A stretch of 64,000 nt of DNA from Schistosoma mansoni (taxonomy: Eukaryota; Platyhelminthes; Trematoda; Strigeidida; Schistosomatidae). The position numbers and the translations under genes were made by a program. The notes beneath the pieces are model-generated. The model was not told where the DNA came from. It made no database searches and saw only the letters and a program-made list of their open reading frames with translations. Positions 34,201 through 41,559 of this stretch are shown here, in pieces. The stretch covers positions 2,085,396 to 2,149,395 of the forward strand of contig NC_031496.1 of the NCBI RefSeq assembly GCF_000237925.1, given 5' to 3'. The stretch's first letter is position 1; each line of letters starts with the position of its first letter.

Positions 34201-36868
34201 TCTCATTTTCTCCTTATTCTCTCCCTCTATCTCTTTTGAATATGGATTCATTATTAGCATGGTGAAATGGAACAAATAGAACGTGATAATATTATGACAG
34301 CATTTCGTAGTGGTTCAAGTCGTATATTAATTTCTACAGATCTATTATCACGTGGTATTGATGTACAACAAATATCATTGGTGATTAATTTTGATTTACC
34401 GACAAATTTAGAAAGTTATATACATCGGTAAATGAATGTTATTCCATTATTATTATTATTATTGTTACTATTATTATTATTACTATTTTATATAGTTGAG
34501 ATCATGAATCGATTAAAGCTAGACCACAAGGGAAAACCTGGAAGCACTGGACGGCCGTTTTGTCCTATTATTGAACCCCTCAGTAGCAGTGCGCATCCAC
34601 GATCCCACACTCGCGAACAAGATTCGAACCCAGGATCTACCGGTCTCGCACCAGAGCACTTAACCGATAGACTACTGAGCTGGCCGGCATCCAACGGTGT
34701 TAATGTCTAACTTCAAACGATCCGCGATGTTTGAGCAACCGTTCACCAATTGTCTTCAGTGAGTTGATATCTTCCAACAGACCTTGTTGAACTCCACTGG
34801 TTACTGCTTCTCACTAGAACTCCAAGAAATACCTTATGGAGCCATTGAGTGGGCAAAAAGCTAATATTCGGCGCTCTAACCGAGTTGGTGGATATGAAGG
34901 ATCCAACTAAGAGAGTTGGGAAATCCTTATCCCAAACTAATGGTGCATATAGGCTTCAGGATCCTTGAAGAACAAAAAGAGTATGAACCAATTGTTGATC
35001 ATCAATTACCATATGACTGTATCTCCTGACGTTGGTCTAATGTTAGTCAGTCAGTCACAACGTAGAACTTCGTACGTACGTACATCAGTTCGAGTTACCA
35101 TACCACATTAGCACAGAGATTCAGTTGTCGATTCAAATCCCATAGTGGTAGAAGTAGTAAGAGTATAAGCAGTAATCCGAAATATCAGGGTTTGAGATGT
35201 TATTGAAGGAGTATAATCCAGTGAAATAAATTCGGAAAGAGAAAAAAGATAGAGATATAAGGAATTCAGAAGTTTAGTATTTGGGAGAACACAAAGAGTG
35301 GATGCACCTTCGCCATTACAAACGATTTTAAGCCATGTCATTCAAAGTCTCTAACCATCGATTGCTATCATCTCGCGAATCCCAACCAGGTAGTCTACAC
35401 TTACCAACATGGCTCAGTCCACTTGTCAGTGACTTCATAGATTTGTGCCACGTTTTGGTTTGGCCGCCCCTAGCTTTCTTCCAACCTACTCTTACACCAT
35501 AAAACATTGCACGTCGGGGCAGTCGGTGGTTGGGCGTACATAACACGTGTCCCAGCTATCTCAACTGATCAAGTTTCACTACTTCATCAATCGATTTTCC
35601 ATCATTACCTAGTACCCGTTTCCTAACAACTACATTACTTACCCGGTGGTCCCAGGATATACGAGCAATGCTTCGAAGACATCTATGATCGAATACCGGC
35701 AGCCTACAAATATCCTCTACTCTTACCGGCCATGTTTCACTGCCATAAAGTAGGACGGAACGAACTGCTGTACAGTAAACCCGTCCTTTTGTTGCAAGAC
35801 GGATATCTCGCCTATGCCATAAATGACGCAAGTTGACGAAAGCTAGACGAGCCTTCTGTATCCGTGCTGAGATTTCGTCACACACTAGAGCACAAGGGCT
35901 GATGAGAATGCCGAGATAAGTGAAGCGGTCAACACGCTCATCATAATTAGTTCAGTTGTCGATGCAACCCAATCCTGAAGTAACATTTTGCACTTCGAGG
36001 GAGAGAATCGTATCCCGAACATGCCTACATTGTTGCTTATAGTGGTCAGAAGACTCTGCATTTTGTCAGCGTCTTCACCAAATAAAACTATGATGCACAT
36101 GGACTTCAGGATTCTGAAGGAGTATGAACCATTTTCTTTGTCACCAATCATCATATGACTGACATTGCTCTAATATCTTTTTGATTAGACCTTTATGTAA
36201 AAGACTCGAGGTGTGGCCTCCTAAAAAACCACCTGCTTCAGTTTGAGCATTCGGTCAGTATCCTAGCCCTCACACAAATCATATGATTCATGTGGTGCAT
36301 CTATATTTAGTGCTTTCTTGTATCAGCTAACCATATGAGAGCATTTGAAAAAGGGAGAGCTGACTCTCCCTAGCTTCACAATTGATTGATCACTGGTTGG
36401 TGATCAATGTCACGTCTGTCAAGTCCTTCTTAGTGCTGATCAAATTCTATCGATCAAGTTGCAATGTGGCCACTAGTCTAGGTGGCTCAACACTACGTGC
36501 ACTATGTTGAGATAAGATGGTGGTTGGAGGTGGTCAACAGGATACCCTGGACCCGGGTTTTGTGCTACTTGACACTCGTCCTCAGTTTCGGCCTGTACCA
36601 GAGCATTTCAGGGGCGGGCAAGTCCCAAATAGTACAAACTCCTAGTTCTTAACACAATTTCAAGTCATCATCCAATTTTGATAGTTCTATTAATCTCTCT
36701 CCCTTTGTTTCATAATTTTTCAGTATTGGTCGTGGTGGTCGTTTTGGTCGTAAAGGTGTTGCTATCAATTTTGTTACATTAGCTGATCAACGTTTATTAA
36801 AAGACTTAGAAAATTTTTATAGTACAAAAATTATTGAATTACCAATGGATGTAGCTAATTTATTCTAA
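21932..36868 (+). CDS. EIF4A: Eukaryotic initiation factor 4A, complete five-exon gene
   Basis: DEAD-box RNA helicase of the cytoplasmic cap-binding complex eIF4F; it unwinds 5' UTR structure so that the small ribosomal subunit can load. The exons are 21932-22237, 24576-24842, 32930-33211, 34258-34427 and 36724-36868, joining to 1170 bp (389 aa plus stop) with matching phases and GT-AG introns. In order the protein shows the Q motif ([10 protein letters not shown], ~35-44), motif I (AQSGTGKT, 60-67), Ia (PTRELA, 92-97), Ib (TPGR, 141-144), DEAD (165-168), SAT (196-198), RGID (317-320) and HRIGRGGR (341-348). [17 protein letters not shown] and the EELTL.GIRQFY region are closer to eIF4A-I/II than to eIF4A-III. 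Length fits the family (~390-410 aa). The introns are filled with LINE, SINE and hammerhead elements. An acceptor-like sequence right before the ATG suggests a 5' UTR intron. Confidence 0.95.
22285..22745 (+). mobile_element. Decayed RTE-like LINE 3' fragment in eIF4A intron 1
   Basis: Traces of the RTE C-terminal coding region can be followed ([22 protein letters not shown], then a run similar to the V.RRK.VLNK block), in several frames. One of the oldest RTE pieces in the window by decay. Confidence 0.5.
22770..23500 (-). mobile_element. RTE-like LINE 3' fragment in eIF4A intron 1
   Basis: The minus strand encodes [20 protein letters not shown], then [19 protein letters not shown], then [28 protein letters not shown] and [17 protein letters not shown]. 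It belongs to the same subfamily as the copies at 6966 and 44600. It is truncated at the 5' side and lacks the terminal tail. Confidence 0.85.
23501..23995. other. eIF4A intron 1 remainder
   Basis: AT-rich intronic sequence with no assignable feature; the short open frame at 23489-23737 shows no motif. Confidence 0.4.
23996..24512 (+). repeat. SINE-like ~500 bp repeat, full length, in eIF4A intron 1
   Basis: One of the best complete copies: 5' block with 'gtcgagagtggggaggg', central 'ccacctaggggagttgg' block, 'ctccggatgtggccccc' block, 3' hairpin (cacacaaatc/gatttgtgtg) at about 24424-24450, then the tail 'ttgtaccaatatttatgtg' followed by taaataaataa. The last ~60 bp are nearly the same as the 3' end of the RTE-like LINE at 45310-45378. 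Confidence 0.9.
24576..24842 (+). CDS. EIF4A: eIF4A exon 2 (residues 103-191)
   Basis: Begins after an 'attgtaaatag' acceptor and encodes [19 protein letters not shown] and VLDEADEML. It ends after NSSVQ at a consensus GTAAGT donor. It is 267 bp, phase 0 at both ends, so it links exactly to exons 1 and 3. Confidence 0.95.
24905..25812 (+). mobile_element. RTE-like LINE 3' fragment in eIF4A intron 2
   Basis: 5'-truncated copy starting in the reverse transcriptase C-terminal region: [54 protein letters not shown] and [11 protein letters not shown]. The frame is interrupted several times. It ends in the 3' UTR with a gctgactgactgac tail near 25810. It belongs to the subfamily with the TGAC-type tail. 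Confidence 0.85.
25935..26150. repeat. Fold-back element: 42 bp inverted repeat around a 15 bp loop
   Basis: Arms at 25977-26018 and 26034-26075 are reverse complements of each other with only two differences. The spacer is 26019-26033. The same element, with a longer spacer, occurs at 48255-48465. The flanks after the right arm are shared as well (the ccatccagctcagag segment), so this is a dispersed family and not a chance palindrome. Confidence 0.85.
26170..27391. repeat. Block A of an assembly duplication (first copy)
   Basis: It is nearly identical to 29098-30318: I see a one-base length difference in an A run and at least one substitution over ~1.2 kb. It ends exactly at an N gap, and its partner starts exactly after another N gap, which is the signature of two unmerged overlapping contigs. 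Confidence 0.85.
26495..27114 (-). mobile_element. RTE-like LINE, complete 5' end, 3'-truncated, with target-site duplication
   Basis: Read on the minus strand, it starts at 27114 with CCCAACC, runs through the RTE leader, and enters the N-terminal coding region (the [16 protein letters not shown] segment, then [10 protein letters not shown]), where it stops at 26495. The 12 bp atagtatggctt is present at both edges (26483-26494 and 27115-27126), as expected for a target-site duplication. A second copy at 29423-30041 is the assembly duplicate of this one. Confidence 0.8.
27392..27591. other. Assembly gap, 200 N
   Basis: Exactly 200 N, a placeholder length rather than a measured gap. Translations that span it are not real. 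Confidence 0.99.
27890..28392 (+). repeat. SINE-like repeat, diverged subfamily (duplicate of 32026-32528)
   Basis: Full-length copy with the 5' variant 'gtacggccgaagctaggg'. The 3' hairpin is shortened, and the tail ends 'acccatgtttatacata' without the usual taaataaat run. The counterpart in block B' is almost identical because of the assembly duplication. Confidence 0.8.
28795..28897 (+). pseudogene. Duplicate 5' part of eIF4A exon 3 (assembly artefact)
   Basis: The first 103 bp of exon 3, with the same acceptor (ccctctcttag), are repeated here and then cut by an N gap. The full exon is at 32930-33211. Since the whole surrounding block is duplicated, this is not an alternative exon. Confidence 0.85.
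28898..29097. other. Assembly gap, 200 N
   Basis: Exactly 200 N, between block B and the second copy of block A. Confidence 0.99.
29098..30318. repeat. Block A' of an assembly duplication (second copy)
   Basis: Second copy of 26170-27391, including the 3'-truncated RTE element (here 29423-30041, minus strand) and its 12 bp target-site duplication. Sequence continues past 30318 into unique intron DNA, so this contig is the longer one. Confidence 0.85.
30490..30715 (-). mobile_element. RTE-like LINE 3' tail fragment
   Basis: Starts with five to six cagt units (the reversed TGAC-type tail), then 'acaacgtagaacttcgtacg' and the 3' UTR shared with copies at 35044, 47234 and 56346. No coding region is left. 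It shows that this subfamily ends in a tandem 4-bp repeat. Confidence 0.8.
30716..31565. other. eIF4A intron 2, unassigned
   Basis: AT-rich intronic sequence without a recognisable element; two C runs are present near 31134 and 31323. The 61-codon frame at 30752-30937 has no motif. Confidence 0.4.
31566..31729 (-). mobile_element. Hammerhead-bearing tRNA-like element, copy A (cut by the N gap)
   Basis: Begins with the 'agttgagatcatgagtcaat' end typical of the family, then the hammerhead, then the start of the tRNA-like part (ggattcgaaccca), and is interrupted by the gap at 31730. The last bases before the gap repeat a piece of the hammerhead core, which suggests a chimeric contig end. Antisense to eIF4A. 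Confidence 0.75.
31631..31676 (-). ncRNA. Hammerhead ribozyme, complete catalytic core
   Basis: On the minus strand: GCACTG (stem I), CTGAAGA core, GTCC-loop-GGAC (stem II, loop CATAATA), GAAA, a 2-bp stem III (AC/GT around GGCC), the GTC cleavage site, then CAGTGC closing stem I with six perfect pairs. Every invariant hammerhead residue is present. Predicted from sequence only. Confidence 0.8.
31730..31929. other. Assembly gap, 200 N
   Basis: Exactly 200 N, between a hammerhead repeat and block B'. Confidence 0.99.
31930..33032. repeat. Block B' of an assembly duplication (second copy)
   Basis: Second copy of 27794-28897. It holds a SINE-like repeat (32026-32528, +), a short RTE coding fragment (about 32560-32695, +, [17 protein letters not shown]), a SINE 5' fragment (about 32730-32865, -) and the start of eIF4A exon 3. 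Here the exon continues, so this copy is the one to use. Confidence 0.85.
32930..33211 (+). CDS. EIF4A: eIF4A exon 3 (residues 192-285)
   Basis: Begins after 'ccctctcttag' with IILLSATIP (motif III) and encodes [22 protein letters not shown] and [16 protein letters not shown]. It ends after VSAM at a GTAAGT donor. It is 282 bp, phase 0 on both sides. Confidence 0.95.
33228..33345 (+). repeat. SINE-like repeat, 5' fragment in eIF4A intron 3
   Basis: 5' ~118 bp of the family with an expanded (ct)n run at about 33277-33294. It is cut where the next hammerhead element begins. Confidence 0.75.
33346..33720 (-). mobile_element. Hammerhead-bearing tRNA-like element, copy B
   Basis: In reverse orientation it shows the terminal 'agttgaaagcagttgagtc' end, the hammerhead (33409-33457), a tRNA-like module with box B (GGTTCGAATCTC) and box A (CAGTGGTCTATCGG-type) at about 33480-33550, and the ~150 bp body 'caaccgttcaccgattgtc' onward. 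Antisense to eIF4A. Confidence 0.8.
33409..33457 (-). ncRNA. Hammerhead ribozyme, complete core, longer stem-III loop
   Basis: CTGAGGA and GAAAC cores, a GTCC/GGAC stem II, the GTC cleavage site, and a perfect 6-bp stem I (GCACTG/CAGTGC). The stem-III loop has three extra bases compared with the copy at 31631. Confidence 0.75.
33741..34005 (-). mobile_element. Hammerhead element, copy C, with ~50 bp terminal inverted repeats
   Basis: A 265 bp copy. Its left end (33741-33790) and right end (33952-34002) are inverted repeats of ~50 bp with only a few differences, each beginning tatcagaagggg. Between them lie the hammerhead and a shortened tRNA-like part. Antisense to eIF4A. Confidence 0.75.
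33831..33876 (-). ncRNA. Hammerhead ribozyme, core intact, stem I weakened
   Basis: CTGAGGA, GAAAC and GTC are all present, and stem II is perfect. Stem I has one mismatch and one G-U pair. Confidence 0.65.
34018..34165 (+). mobile_element. RTE-like 5' leader fragment (second 5' type)
   Basis: Diverged relative of the blocks at 20290 and 56945: gaccccatgatcaaccctcc, then gtgtgggcttaggac. It directly abuts hammerhead copy C. Confidence 0.5.
34258..34427 (+). CDS. EIF4A: eIF4A exon 4 (residues 286-342, last codon split)
   Basis: Starts after 'cattattag' with [10 protein letters not shown], and carries [20 protein letters not shown] (motif V) and [10 protein letters not shown]. It ends two bases into the Arg codon of HRIGR at a GGTAAATG donor. 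It is 170 bp long, and the codon is completed by the first base of exon 5. Confidence 0.95.
34486..34830 (-). mobile_element. Hammerhead-bearing element, copy D (core decayed)
   Basis: Same organisation as copy B, but the hammerhead is damaged (GAAAC reads AAAAC, and bases are inserted between the CTGA box and stem I). A (tta)n run precedes it. Antisense to eIF4A, in intron 4. Confidence 0.75.
34855..35043 (+). repeat. SINE-like repeat, internal fragment in eIF4A intron 4
   Basis: Central part of the family only (from the 'ggcgctctaaccgagttgg' segment to 'gtatctcctgacgttgg'). It is cut at the point where an RTE tail begins, suggesting LINE insertion into the SINE. Its 3' part may be 36085-36338, on the far side of the LINE. 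Confidence 0.7.
35044..36084 (-). mobile_element. RTE-like LINE 3' part in eIF4A intron 4
   Basis: Minus-strand coding pieces include [92 protein letters not shown] and [17 protein letters not shown]. The tail (gtcagtcagtcacaacgtag in + orientation) is at 35044. It is inserted into a SINE-like repeat. Confidence 0.85.
36085..36338 (+). repeat. SINE-like repeat, 3' part
   Basis: Continues the SINE interrupted by the LINE at 35044-36084: from 'tgatgcacatggacttcagg' to the 3' hairpin and 'gtgctttcttgtatcagc'. The A-rich tail is missing. Confidence 0.7.
36339..36625 (-). repeat. SINE-like 5' fragment split by another repeat
   Basis: The outer parts (about 36345-36378 and 36585-36615) match the reversed 5' end of the SINE-like family. 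Between them are ~200 bp of another dispersed-looking sequence (tcaacactacgtgcactatg, then ctggacccgggttttgtg) that I do not find elsewhere in the window. Confidence 0.5.
36724..36868 (+). CDS. EIF4A: eIF4A exon 5 (residues 342-389) and stop
   Basis: Begins after 'ataatttttcag' and completes [19 protein letters not shown] (motif VI). It continues with [17 protein letters not shown] and a TAA stop at 36866-36868. The C-terminus ends in NLF where most animal eIF4As end in DLI. Confidence 0.95.
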
Positions 36869-36899
36869 ACAACTAAAAAGGTATATCTTCATAGTCTGA

Positions 36900-37762
36900 T
36901 ACCTACACACACACACACTTGAATATCTATCTATCTATCTATATAGTTGCCAACCTTCATTCATTCATTCGAAAAAACAAACTTTCTTTTCTTCATTATA
37001 TACACATACATATCTACATCAATTTTTTTTGTATCAAAGAAAAAAGAATCTATCGAATAAGTATTTCTTCTTCTTCTTCTTCTTCTCCTCCTCCTCCTCC
37101 TACTCCTTCCTTCTTCTTCTCCTCCTACTCCTTCTTCCTTCTTCTCCTCCTCCTTCCTGTTCTTCTTTTTCCCCCCTCCTCTTCCTCCTCCCTCTTCTTT
37201 TTCTCCTTCTTCTTCTTCTTCTTCTTCTTCTTCTTCTTCTCCCTCTTCTTCTTCTTCTCCTGTATTTCAGTATCATCTGCATAAAGTAAAAGTAAACAAA
37301 CAAGCAGACTAATCAATCAATATTAAATCATATATGTAATATGATTTCTAATCTTTATTCAACTATGCTTCATTGATAAAGTTCTCGTTGTTGCTATGGT
37401 TATTGCTGTTGTTGTTGTTGTTGTTGTTGTCGTCGTCGTCGACAATTCACTATTACTTCTTCTTTAATATCAATATTAATGATACTTATTCATTGTTACT
37501 TTTAATGAATAGTATATCTAATGTATATGCCAATGATTGAATTCATGTTAAACAATGTTCAATTATTCTTTAGTCTCTGAATAGTCCTTCTTTCTTCTTC
37601 TGTTCTTTCATAGAATGAATCGTCGTCGTCTTCTTCCTCCTCCTCCTTCTTCTTCTTCCCCTCCCCCTTCTTCTTCTTCTCTATTTCGGTTTCATATGAT
37701 TGATAATCTTTATTCAACTATGCTCCATTGATAAAGTTCTCGTTGTTGTTGTTACTATGGTT

Positions 37763-37795
<33 letters not shown>

Positions 37796-38955
37796 GATAA
37801 TTCACTATTACTTCTTCTTCGATAATAATGATACCTGTTCATTGTTACTTTTAATGAATAGTATATCTAATGTATATGCCTATTTGATTGAATTAATGTT
37901 AACCAATGCTCATTTATTCTTTAGTTTTTTTTTGACTGGTCCATCTTCTTTTCTTCTGTTCTTTCATAGAATGAATCGTCGTCGTCTTCTTCCCCTCCTC
38001 CTCCTCCTTCTTCTTTCTTCTTCTTCTTCTTCTCTATTTCGGTTTCATATGATTGATAATCTTTATTCAACTTTACTTCATTCATAAAGTTGTCGTTGTC
38101 GTTGCTGTTGTTGATAATTCATTATTTCTTCTATTTCCTATTCAATATCAATGTTAATGCTACTTGTTCATTGTTACCTTTAATGAATAGTATATCTAAT
38201 GTATATTCCTATTTGATTGAATTCATGTTAAACAATGTTCAATTATTCTTTAGTCTCTGAATAGTCCTTCTTTCTCTTTCTCTACTTTCATAAGATGAAT
38301 CGTCGTCGTCGTCTTCTTCTTCCTTCCTTCTTCTTCTTCTTCTTCTCTATTTCGGTTTTATATGATTTATAATCTTTATTCAACTTTACTTCATTCATAA
38401 AGTTGTCGTCGTTGTTGTTGACAATTTACTATTTCTTCTTCAATACCGATATTAATGATACGTGTTCATTGTTACTTTTAATGTATATGCCTATGATTGA
38501 ATTAATGTTAGACAATGTTTTTTGATTAGTCAGTCTTTCGTTCTCGTCGTCGTTGTCGTCTTCTTCCCCTCCTCCTCCTTCTTCTTTGCCTTCCCCTTCT
38601 TCTCTATTTCGGTTTCATATGATTGATAATCTTTATTCAACTTTGCTTCATTCATAAATTGGTCGTTGTTGTTGCTGCCATGGTTATTGCTGTTGTTGTT
38701 GTTGATGATGATGATGATAATTCACTATTACTTCTTCTTCTTCAATGCCAATATAAATGATACTTATTCATTATTACTTTTAATGTATATGCCTATGATT
38801 GAATTAATGTTAAACAATGTTCAATTATTCTTTAGTCTCTGACTAGTCCTTCTTTCTCTCTCTCTACTTTCATAAGATGAATCGTCGTCGTCGTCTTCTT
38901 CTTCTTCTCCTCCTACTTCTTCTCCCCCTCCCTCTTCTCCCTGCTCTTCTTCTAA
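36900..38955. repeat. Tandem array of ~250-360 bp units rich in CTT/TCC and GTT triplets
   Basis: Units recur at about 37617, 37975, 38298, 38545 and 38880, each with 'gaatcgtcgtcg', a CTT/CCT-rich tract, 'ctatttcggtttcatatgat', 'gataatctttattcaac', a GTT run, and 'tgaatagtatatctaatg'. A partial first unit begins near 37060. (CA)n and (TCTA)n runs precede it. It starts just downstream of the eIF4A stop, so part of it may be transcribed as 3' UTR. The long Phe/Leu/Ser or Arg/Lys open frames here are artefacts of the triplet runs. Confidence 0.85.
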
Positions 38956-39760
38956 TCAGTTAGTTATGTATAGAAAATAGTTGCTTCATATGATCTTCAT
39001 ATTTCTATATTCTATTCTATCCAAAATGAATCTTAAGTAGTATATAACTTTATTATTAGAAAATTTTTCAATTTACCTAGTAATATAGTTCAACAACTTT
39101 GGTTGTGATAAATTACAACTGCTGTAAACAACATTCAAATGATATTTACCATTTGGTTACTACCAATTTTCTCCTTTTTTTGTTTTCTTTTCTTTCGATT
39201 GTTGCTAAGAGCATCATTAGTCCCCCCCCGTTTTCTTGTCATACCATTTGCTTATTGCCAATTTTCTCCCTTTTTTCGTTTTCTTCCGATTGTTGCTAAG
39301 ATCATCATTAGTCCCCCCCTTTTTTCTTATCTTACCTTAATAATATAATAATATGTATGATTGTTATCTATCATTTAACTACATATTCTAATGTATGTTG
39401 AATGTAGTTCTTTGAAGAGAGAGCGAGAGAAAGCGTGTGTGTGTGTGTGCGGTGTCTTTCAGTTGTTCCTGCTAAAAGTGGAGCGGGGGGGGGAAGGGAA
39501 TATCATCCAAATGAAAGTGGAACTTTGTTTTTTTGTAAATGTGATTATTCGTTCTATACATCTCTTTCTGTCCTTCTGACCTTCTATGATGGTCAATTAT
39601 TCGGATCTCACTTTTTTTTTCTCTTCTTCTTCTGTGTTGTTTGTCATTTTAAGCCTGTATCATCATTGCTACTGATAATATTATTATTAATTCTCTTTTA
39701 AAAAAAAGTGTTCTCTATTTTAATTCGCTTAGTATTGTTTGTTTAAATCTTCCCATTGAT
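38956..39760. other. AT-rich intergenic stretch with short duplicated blocks
   Basis: Two imperfect direct repeats of ~80 bp (39170-39235 and 39250-39320; 'attgttgctaaga', then C-run, then 'tttcttgtc') and a (GT)n run at about 39437 occur here. No gene is seen. Confidence 0.45.
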
Positions 39761-39773
39761 GTTTTACGATGCA

Positions 39774-39830
39774 GATACATTCAGCTGACGAGTCCCAAAT
39801 AGGACGAAACGCGCGTCAAACTGGATTCCA
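39774..39830 (+). ncRNA. Sm-alpha hammerhead ribozyme, first copy
   Basis: CTGACGA (39785-39791), a GTCC/GGAC stem II with loop CAAATA, GAAAC (39806-39810), a short stem III (AC/GT around GCGC) and the GTC cleavage site. Extra A residues after the cleavage site disturb stem I, so activity is doubtful. Confidence 0.8.
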
Positions 39831-40102
39831 CTGCTAGCCACTATTCATCTTTGCTTACCATGCTTGTGAATTTAGGTTATATCGAGGCAATATGCACATA
39901 TGCCAATTAAAGACTGACCAGTTGCAGTCCAAAAAACGTCAATTGGAAGATTCAAGCAAACAATACTAAGTGAATTTTAACTTCACCCCATTGCACAAGT
40001 AAGTGGCTATCAGGACTCAGTGGCCGAGTGGATAACGCGATGGCGTTTGTAGCGAAAGGTACTGGGTTCGAGTCCCAGAGTGAACATTAACTCTGAGATG
40101 CA

Positions 40103-40152
40103 GGTATATCCAACTGACGAGTCCGAAATAAGACGAAACGTGCGTCCTCGAT
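40103..40152 (+). ncRNA. Sm-alpha hammerhead ribozyme, second copy
   Basis: CTGACGA (40114-40120), GAAAC, GTGC loop region and a GTC site are present. Stem II is reduced to three pairs and stem I contains mismatches, so it is probably weak. Confidence 0.75.
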
Positions 40153-40261
40153 TCCACTGTTAGTTCTCTATTTTAATTGCGATGATTAATTCTGGCCAAT
40201 AGTCTTCGAATATCAATATAGGAAAGGGAGTCATTGTGTGAACGTACTATTTTAGTGTTGG

Positions 40262-40655
40262 ATTTGAATTGCTCGTATATTCTGGGACCACCGGGTAAAT
40301 AATGTAGTTGTTAGGAAATGGGTACTAGGTAAAGATGGGAAATCAATTGATGAAGTAGTGAAACTTCATCAGTTGAGATGGCTGGGACACGTGTGACGTA
40401 TGCCCAACCACCGACTGCCCCGACGTGCAATGTTTTATGGTGTAAGAGTAGGTTGGAAGAAAGCTAGGGGCGGCCAAACCAAAACGTGGCACAAATCCAT
40501 GAAGTCACTGACAAGTGGACTGAGCCATGTCGGTAGGTGTAGACTATTTGGATGGGATTCACGAGATAATAGCAATCGATGGTTAGAGACTTTGAATGAC
40601 ATGGCTCAAAATCGTTTGCAATGGTGCAGGTTCATTCACTGGCCAATAGTGATAC
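40262..40655 (+). mobile_element. RTE-like LINE C-terminal fragment
   Basis: Encodes RNHRLP-like [37 protein letters not shown], then SHVGRCRLFGWDSRDNS and [17 protein letters not shown]. Truncated on both sides; the 3' side is replaced by a hammerhead element. Confidence 0.85.
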
Positions 40656-41120
40656 TTTCATAGTTGAAATCATGAGTCAACTGCAAAGAAAAACCCCTTC
40701 TGATCTATAATCATATGCTCATTAGTGACTGACTGCAAGGATTGTTTTCTTGAGTTCTAGTGTGAAGCAGTGACCAGTGGAGTTCAACCAGGTCTGTTGG
40801 GAGATATCATCTCACTGATGACATTGGTGAATGGTTGCTCAATTCCTTGGATCAGGTGAAGTTCGACATTAACACCGTTGGATGCCGGTCAGCTCAGTGG
40901 TCTATCGGTTAAGTGCCTCGGCGCGAAGCTGATAGATCCTGGGTTCAAATCTCGCTCGTGAGTGCGGGATTGTGAATGCGCACTGCTGAGGAGTCCCATA
41001 ATAGGATGAAACGGCCATTCAGTGCTTCCAGATTTCCCATAGTAGTGTAGCTTCAATTAACTCATGATTTCAACTATGAAAATAATGGAATATCCACAAA
41101 AACCCCTTCTGATCAATAGT
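40656..41120 (+). mobile_element. Hammerhead-bearing tRNA-like element, copy E, long copy
   Basis: The most complete body in the window. It has an inverted end piece (ttcatagttgaaatcatgag) fused to 'aaaaaccccttctgatc', a ~150 bp body, box A (cagctcagtgg, 40890-40900), box B (ggttcaaatctc, 40942-40953), the hammerhead (40981-41023), then 'cttcaattaactcatgattt' and the terminal 'aaaaaccccttctgatc' near 41115. The cleavage site reads ATT in place of GTC. Intergenic. Confidence 0.8.
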
Positions 41121-41129
41121 GATACGTCT

Positions 41130-41445
41130 TGTTGATTGAACGCTATATTCGGATTCCTAAGCTAGTTTCGTAACCCTCAAGCTAGAACTACACAGCGATT
41201 TGAACACGAGAGAAAAGGCACAAAATATACGGGAAGCACTTTACTCCAAAGGTTCATTTATGTACAGAAAATATAGGGTTTTTTATAGTATTTTTGAAGT
41301 CCATCGATATACTAGCAGTGTAGTAATCAGCCAATCAGAACCTCTACATCTGACTTCTAATCAAACGCTGTTTGGATAAAATGCTTCTTAATGTTTCCTG
41401 AGCTTATCATGTCTATTACGAGAAATTTGCAGGATCATCCCAACA
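41130..41445 (-). mobile_element. Solo LTR-like fossil repeat
   Basis: Ends in matching tgttg...caaca termini over 316 bp, and is related to 55590-55960. It holds a TATA-like 'actataaaaaacc' segment on the minus strand. No internal coding part is attached. Family uncertain (probably Gypsy). Confidence 0.5.
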
Positions 41446-41559
41446 AGTCTTCGAATATCAATATGGGAAAGGGAGTACTTGTGTGAACGTACTATTTAAG
41501 TGTTGGCTTTGAATGGATTCAGTAGGTAATTACATATTTGTTGGTTGTATTTGTTGACC

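Larger units (their letters stand above)
39762..40180 (+). repeat. Sm-alpha-type hammerhead satellite/retroposon, just over one unit
   Basis: Two hammerhead motifs 329 bp apart (cores at 39785 and 40114) flank a body with a tRNA-like promoter: box A tggccgagtgg at 40021-40031 and box B ggttcgagtcc at 40065-40075. The spacing and the stem-II loop CAAATA agree with the described schistosome hammerhead satellite (unit ~330 bp). This is the layout expected from a dimeric RNA template or a tandem array remnant. Confidence 0.9.

Noticed and set aside
37029-37316. Open frames of Ser/Leu/Phe or Arg/Lys/Glu in both strands
   Set aside because: Products of CTT/TCC triplet runs in the tandem array; no real protein features.
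40015-40091. Functional tRNA gene
   Set aside because: Boxes A and B are good, but arms do not form a full cloverleaf and the unit belongs to Sm-alpha.
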